Shown: piece after piece, positions 4,353-7,419 of the stretch
Numbering within the stretch: position 1 is the stretch's first letter
How the letters are laid out: each line of letters opens with the position of its first letter
NCBI GenBank assembly: GCA_016929465.1
Contig: JAFGIT010000010.1
Location: forward strand, 1-7,419
Reading direction: 5' to 3'
DNA length: 7,419 bases
Source of the DNA: Candidatus Coatesiibacteriota bacterium
GTDB taxonomy: Bacteria > B130-G9
Notes under the pieces: generated by a model
The model's input: the letters and a program-made list of their open reading frames with translations, nothing else
What the model was told of the DNA's origin: nothing
Databases searched by the model: none
Translations under genes and position numbers: made by a program

Positions 4353-5888
4353 TCACAAAATAAACTGCGACAGGTCCCTGATCTCAGCGAGGTCCTTGAG
4401 CTTATCCCTTACATAGGCAACATCGACCGTTAGCTTCTTCTCTTCGAGGTCGGGTGCGTCGAATGAGACCTCGTCGAGCAGCTTATCGATAACCGTGTGC
4501 AGCCTTCTCGCGCCGATATCCTCGTTCTGGTTGTTCACTGTCTCGGAGATGCGCGCGATTTCACGGATTGCGTCCTCGGTGAATTCGAGATTGAAGCCCT
4601 CCGAGGCCAGCAGCGCCTTGCATTGTCTTATCAGCGCGTTCTGGGGTTCGGTCAGTATCCGAGTGAACTCGTTCTCGCCAAGGGATGAGAGCTGCACTTT
4701 GACGGGGAACCGGCCCTGGAGCTCCGGTATCAAGTCGGAGACCTTGCAGTTGTGGAATGCCCCGGCTGCGATGAAAAGTATGTGGTCGGTATTGACCATC
4801 CCATACTTGGTGTGGACCGTCGTGCCCTCGACAATCGGCAGGATGTCACGCTGCACGCCCTCTCGCGATACATCCGGCCCGCCGTAGCTCTCGCTGCCGA
4901 CGATTTTGTCGATCTCGTCGAGGAAGACGATGCCGGTCTCTTCCACCCGCTCTATCGCGTCCCTGATGACGCTATCCATGTCGATCATTCTCTGGAGTTC
5001 TTGTTGAGTCAGTATCTCCATCGCGCGGCCGACCTTCTCCTTGCGTGTCCGTTTCTCGGTGGGGAAGGGGAGGGCAGATATCAGGCCCCTCAGGTCGATG
5101 CCCATCTCCTCGATGCCAGGCGATGAGAATATATTGAGCCCGACAGCTCCGGAACTCTCTTTGACCTCTATCTCTATTTCAGTGTCGTCGAACTGGCCTT
5201 CTCGGAATTTCGCTCGCATCTTCTCCTTGGTGGCCGCCCATTTATCCAGGGCTTCCTGATCGATCGCCTCTTCGGCGGCCGATTCACTCGTGGGTGCTTC
5301 TGAACCTTCCTGCATCGCGACCGTCATTTCGGGGGCCAGGATGCCGGGGGGAATGCGGTCCAGTATCTCCTTTATGCTCTCGCCGGATTTCTTTTCGCCA
5401 TCGGACGGATTCACCTGCTCGGGCGTTGCGTCAACGCTTGCTTCTTCCGCCGGGGGAGGGGTGGTTCTGAACGGTGGGGGCAGGAGTATGTCCAGTATCT
5501 GCTCCTCGGCCCTTTCCTCGGCATTCCTCGTCAATTCGTCCATGTGCTCAGCGCGGACCTCATTGACTGAGAGCTCCATGAGGTCTCGCACTATGCCCTC
5601 GACGTCGCGGCCGACGTATCCGACCTCTGTGAACTTGGAGGCCTCGACTTTGATGAAGGGAGACATCGCAATGTTCGAAAGCCGCCGGGCGATCTCGGTC
5701 TTCCCAACACCTGTCGGGCCCACCATGATTATGTTCTTGGGCATTATCTCGTCGCGGAGTTCCTCATCAACGCGCTGCCTTCTCCATCGGTTCCGCAGGC
5801 TGATCGCGACCGCCCGTTTCGCGTCCTCCTGTCCGATGATGTATCTATCAAGTTCTTTTACGATTTGTCTGGGTGTTAGTTCTTCCAT
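4353..5888 (-). CDS. hslU: HslU (ClpY), ATPase subunit of the HslVU protease, with enlarged I domain
   Basis: HslU is the AAA+ unfoldase that feeds proteins into the HslV peptidase in the cytoplasm. Visible features are TPRQIVKELDRYIIGQ at the N-terminus, Walker A GPTGVGKT (57-64), the pore loop GYVGRD (90-95), Walker B IVFLDEID (320-327), SGPDVSREG-like GGPDVSREG (336-344), the arginine-finger region LQGRFPV (390-396) and sensor 2 GARRLH (459-464). The C-terminus DLSQFIL closely matches the family tail (DLSRFIL in E. coli) that docks into HslV. At 511 residues it is longer than E. coli HslU (443). The excess, about 60 residues, is in the substrate-binding I domain, around 141-215, and is acidic and rich in proline, serine and alanine. 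The start is supported by GGGG about 8 bases upstream. It follows hslV by 64 bases. Confidence 0.97.
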   Translation of the reverse strand: MEELTPRQIVKELDRYIIGQEDAKRAVAISLRNRWRRQRVDEELRDEIMPKNIIMVGPTGVGKTEIARRLSNIAMSPFIKVEASKFTEVGYVGRDVEGIVRDLMELSVNEVRAEHMDELTRNAEERAEEQILDILLPPPFRTTPPPAEEASVDATPEQVNPSDGEKKSGESIKEILDRIPPGILAPEMTVAMQEGSEAPTSESAAEEAIDQEALDKWAATKEKMRAKFREGQFDDTEIEIEVKESSGAVGLNIFSSPGIEEMGIDLRGLISALPFPTEKRTRKEKVGRAMEILTQQELQRMIDMDSVIRDAIERVEETGIVFLDEIDKIVGSESYGGPDVSREGVQRDILPIVEGTTVHTKYGMVNTDHILFIAAGAFHNCKVSDLIPELQGRFPVKVQLSSLGENEFTRILTEPQNALIRQCKALLASEGFNLEFTEDAIREIARISETVNNQNEDIGARRLHTVIDKLLDEVSFDAPDLEEKKLTVDVAYVRDKLKDLAEIRDLSQFIL

Positions 5889-5952
5889 TAGTTACCCCGA
5901 ATCCGAAAAACTCTAACCGCGGAGACCACCCAACGGGCCCCGGAGTTGACCG

Positions 5953-6504
5953 TTAGAGCTCGTCTATAGTTATGTTCTCATTAGTGTAAATGCAGAGAGA
6001 TGCGGCGATTTTGATCGATGCCTCCGCAATCTCGCGCGCGTTGAGATTCGTGTGCGACATGAGTGCCTTTGCGGCTGAAAGGGCGTACGGGCCGCCGCTT
6101 CCGATGCCAATGACGTCGTCATCTGGCTCCACTACGTCACCACTTCCTGACACCAGCAGGATATTGTCCTTATCCGCTGCGACAATCAGCGCCTCGAGCC
6201 GTCTCAGAGACTTGTCTGTTCGCCACTCCTTCGCCAGCTCTACCGCGGCGCGGGGCAGGTTGCCCCTGAATTCCTCGAGCTTCGCATCGAAACGAGCCAG
6301 AAGCGCGAACGAATCACCCGCAGACCCCGCAAAGCCGCAAAGGACCTTATCAGAGTAGAGCTTTCGAATCTTCTTCGCATTGTGCTTCATAACAGTCTCG
6401 CCGAGCGTCACCTGGCCATCACCGGCCATGACGATGCGACCATCTCGCTTGACTGCAATCACGGTCGTTCCGCACATTCTCGTTTGGTCTGACAATAGCG
6501 TCAT
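5953..6504 (-). CDS. hslV: HslV (ClpQ), peptidase subunit of the HslVU protease
   Basis: HslV is the proteasome-like N-terminal threonine peptidase that forms the double-ring core of HslVU. The sequence GTTVIAVKRDGRIVMAGDGQ at residues 12-31 aligns with the mature start of the family (TTIVSVRRNG in E. coli), so T13 is the expected catalytic residue. GDGQVTLGETVMKHNAKKIRKLY, GFAGSAGDSFALL, AVELAKEWRTDK, IGSGGPYALSAAKAL and ICIYTNE-like LCIYTNENITIDEL follow, with normal length after T13. The ATG at 6504 overlaps the tsaE stop (ATGA), and GGAAAGG lies right before it. The second ATG at residue 10 gives MCGTTV, closer to many relatives, but has no ribosome binding site. With the first start a 12-residue pro-sequence must be removed. 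Confidence 0.96.
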   Translation of the reverse strand: MTLLSDQTRMCGTTVIAVKRDGRIVMAGDGQVTLGETVMKHNAKKIRKLYSDKVLCGFAGSAGDSFALLARFDAKLEEFRGNLPRAAVELAKEWRTDKSLRRLEALIVAADKDNILLVSGSGDVVEPDDDVIGIGSGGPYALSAAKALMSHTNLNAREIAEASIKIAASLCIYTNENITIDEL

Positions 6505-6959
6505 CCTTTCCGATCATTATTTGAAATCCGAATAAGACGAGAGGCAGGCCCCACGATCACTATCTCAACCCTAAAATGGGGCATCATGCTGCAAAAATCT
6601 CCCAATCTCTCCGGCCATTCTATCACAACAATCCCATTGCTGGCAAAGGAGTCAAGCAATCCCGCCTGCTCCGCCTGCTCCAGGTCATCAATCCGATACA
6701 GGTCCAGATGAACCATCTGAAGACTGCCTTTGTACACGTTCATTAACGTGAATGAGGGACTATTGACTAGAGCCACATCGATACCAAGGCCAGCAGCAAT
6801 CCCCTTAGCAAGAACCGTCTTCCCGGCGCCAAGTTCCCCCGAAAGCAGGACCACGTCACCCGGATTGAGAGAGCGGGCAAGCCTCGATCCCAATTCCATC
6901 GTTTCATCCGCGCATTCGGTCCTCATTTCCCCGAAGATGTCTGGGGACCTATCTGTCAT
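6501..6959 (-). CDS. tsaE: TsaE, tRNA threonylcarbamoyladenosine biosynthesis ATPase
   Basis: TsaE is the small P-loop ATPase that works with TsaB and TsaD to put the t6A modification on A37 of ANN-decoding tRNAs in the cytoplasm. The 152-residue protein has the family order: a DETMELGSRLA helix (18-28), PGDVVLLSGELGAGKT with Walker A at 41-48, LVNSPSFTLMNVY (64-76), HLDLYRID (84-91) and VVIEWPERL (111-119). The length is typical. AGAGG lies about 11-12 bases upstream of the ATG. The stop overlaps the hslV start, so the two are co-translated. TsaB and TsaD partners are not in the window. The N-terminal 15 residues are not conserved in the family. Confidence 0.95.
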   Translation of the reverse strand: MTDRSPDIFGEMRTECADETMELGSRLARSLNPGDVVLLSGELGAGKTVLAKGIAAGLGIDVALVNSPSFTLMNVYKGSLQMVHLDLYRIDDLEQAEQAGLLDSFASNGIVVIEWPERLGDFCSMMPHFRVEIVIVGPASRLIRISNNDRKG

Positions 6960-7010
6960 GAATCACTGAACCTCTAATTGACTTGATTAGTAGCGCAAGG
7001 GGAAAGTAGA

Positions 7011-7028
7011 GACGGCAATTTTGCCATC
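7011..7028. repeat. Small inverted repeat between the GT9 gene and tsaE
   Basis: GATGGCAA-AA-TTGCCGTC on the minus strand forms an 8-bp stem with one G-T pair, 13 bases after the GT9 stop. The tight loop means that the innermost pairs probably open. The following bases (TCTACTTTCCCC) are pyrimidine-rich but do not contain a clean T-run, so it is at best a weak terminator or pause site. It marks the only plausible boundary between the GT9 gene and the tsaE-hslV-hslU cluster. Confidence 0.35.
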
Positions 7029-7041
7029 CTCTTAGCTAAAT

Positions 7042-7419
7042 TTACTTAAGATGCTCCTCGAGGGAAGCAAACACTTGCGCGGCACTGATATCCTCCATGC
7101 AGACATGCCCCTTATCACAAGTGGCACGATAGCACGGCGCACATGGAGCGTCGGAAGTTATCTTGGTCCCCCGTCCGTAGAGCTCGATTTCGGCCTCGCA
7201 AGTCGGCCCCATCAGCACGACGACGGGCTTCTTTGCGGCTATCGCGAGGTGCATTGCAAGTGTATCCGCGGTGACTACAGCGTCGCAACATGCCACAAGG
7301 GCCGCAAAGTCGGGAAGCGAATGGTCGCAGCCAGCGTCGATCGCCGCTCCATCTGCCATCCCGGCGATGCGTCCATTTCGCTCGATCTCGAGTGGACCGC
7401 CCAAGAGCAGCGAAGAGAG
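7042..7419 (-). CDS. GT9-family (heptosyltransferase-like) glycosyltransferase, C-terminal part
   Basis: The reading frame is open to the right edge, so only the last 125 residues are visible and the start is outside the window. An internal TTG at 7404 is not the true start. The fragment has the GT9 nucleotide-sugar-binding half: LLLGGPLEIE, then LPDFAALVACCDAVVTADTLAMHLAIAAKKPVVVLMGPTCEAEIELYGRG. DTLAMH replaces the usual D-S-G-P-M-H. A cysteine cluster, CAPCYRATCDKGHVC, is followed by MEDISAAQV and the C-terminal helix, as in many GT9 members. GT9 enzymes usually transfer heptose or related sugars to lipopolysaccharide core at the inner face of the cytoplasmic membrane. The exact donor and acceptor cannot be told from this half. 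It fits a diderm envelope. Confidence 0.88.
   Translation of the reverse strand, partial: LSSLLLGGPLEIERNGRIAGMADGAAIDAGCDHSLPDFAALVACCDAVVTADTLAMHLAIAAKKPVVVLMGPTCEAEIELYGRGTKITSDAPCAPCYRATCDKGHVCMEDISAAQVFASLEEHLK

Noticed and set aside
5290-5916. 208-codon plus-strand open frame opposite hslU
   Set aside because: It is antisense to the well-supported HslU N-terminal half and has a serine-rich shadow composition.
5906-5947. Attenuator-like hairpin with T-run between hslV and hslU
   Set aside because: AACTC and GAGTT can pair and five T residues follow, but the stem interior has poor pairing. hslV and hslU are expected to be co-transcribed.

Overview
This window looks like part of the chromosome of a diderm (Gram-negative-type) bacterium of moderate GC, probably from a poorly cultivated lineage. 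The evidence is an HslVU protease, a lipoprotein next to its lipidating enzyme Lgt, a GT9 (heptosyltransferase-like) glycosyltransferase, and a leader region built from intergenic repeats. The species cannot be named from the sequence. All convincing genes are on the minus strand, so transcription runs from high to low coordinates.

Layout in the direction of transcription. At 7419-7042 is the C-terminal part of a GT9 glycosyltransferase, cut by the window edge. After an 82-bp gap comes a tight cluster: tsaE (6959-6501), whose stop overlaps the start of hslV (6504-5953) in an ATGA arrangement, then hslU (5888-4353) after 64 bp. A small gene with its own TATAAT box and a strong AGGAGG ribosome binding site (4234-4025) encodes an antitoxin-like protein of the putative addiction-module family, with no toxin beside it. 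Next comes a lipoprotein with fibronectin type III-like repeats (3889-2702), then lgt (2611-1820) and rluD (1819-860). The lgt stop codon directly abuts the rluD start codon (TAGATG).

Below rluD, about 770 bp (859-88) contains no believable gene. It is a mosaic of repeats: two copies of a G-rich module ending in a small hairpin, two nearly identical 64-bp units that can form competing hairpins, several tracts of 9-10-bp units, and a perfect 19-bp stem-loop. The repeats run right up to the rluD stop codon. At the left edge an open frame (87-1) may be the start of another minus-strand gene.

The genes are mostly housekeeping: TsaE for tRNA t6A synthesis, HslVU for ATP-dependent proteolysis, Lgt for lipoprotein maturation, and RluD for 23S rRNA pseudouridylation. 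No CRISPR array, insertion sequence, tRNA, rRNA or phage gene was seen, and no convincing rho-independent terminator. The least explained content is the repeat mosaic at 88-859. Secondary points are the long insertion in HslU, the HslV pro-sequence, the orphan antitoxin and the LPAM_2-type lipoprotein next to lgt.
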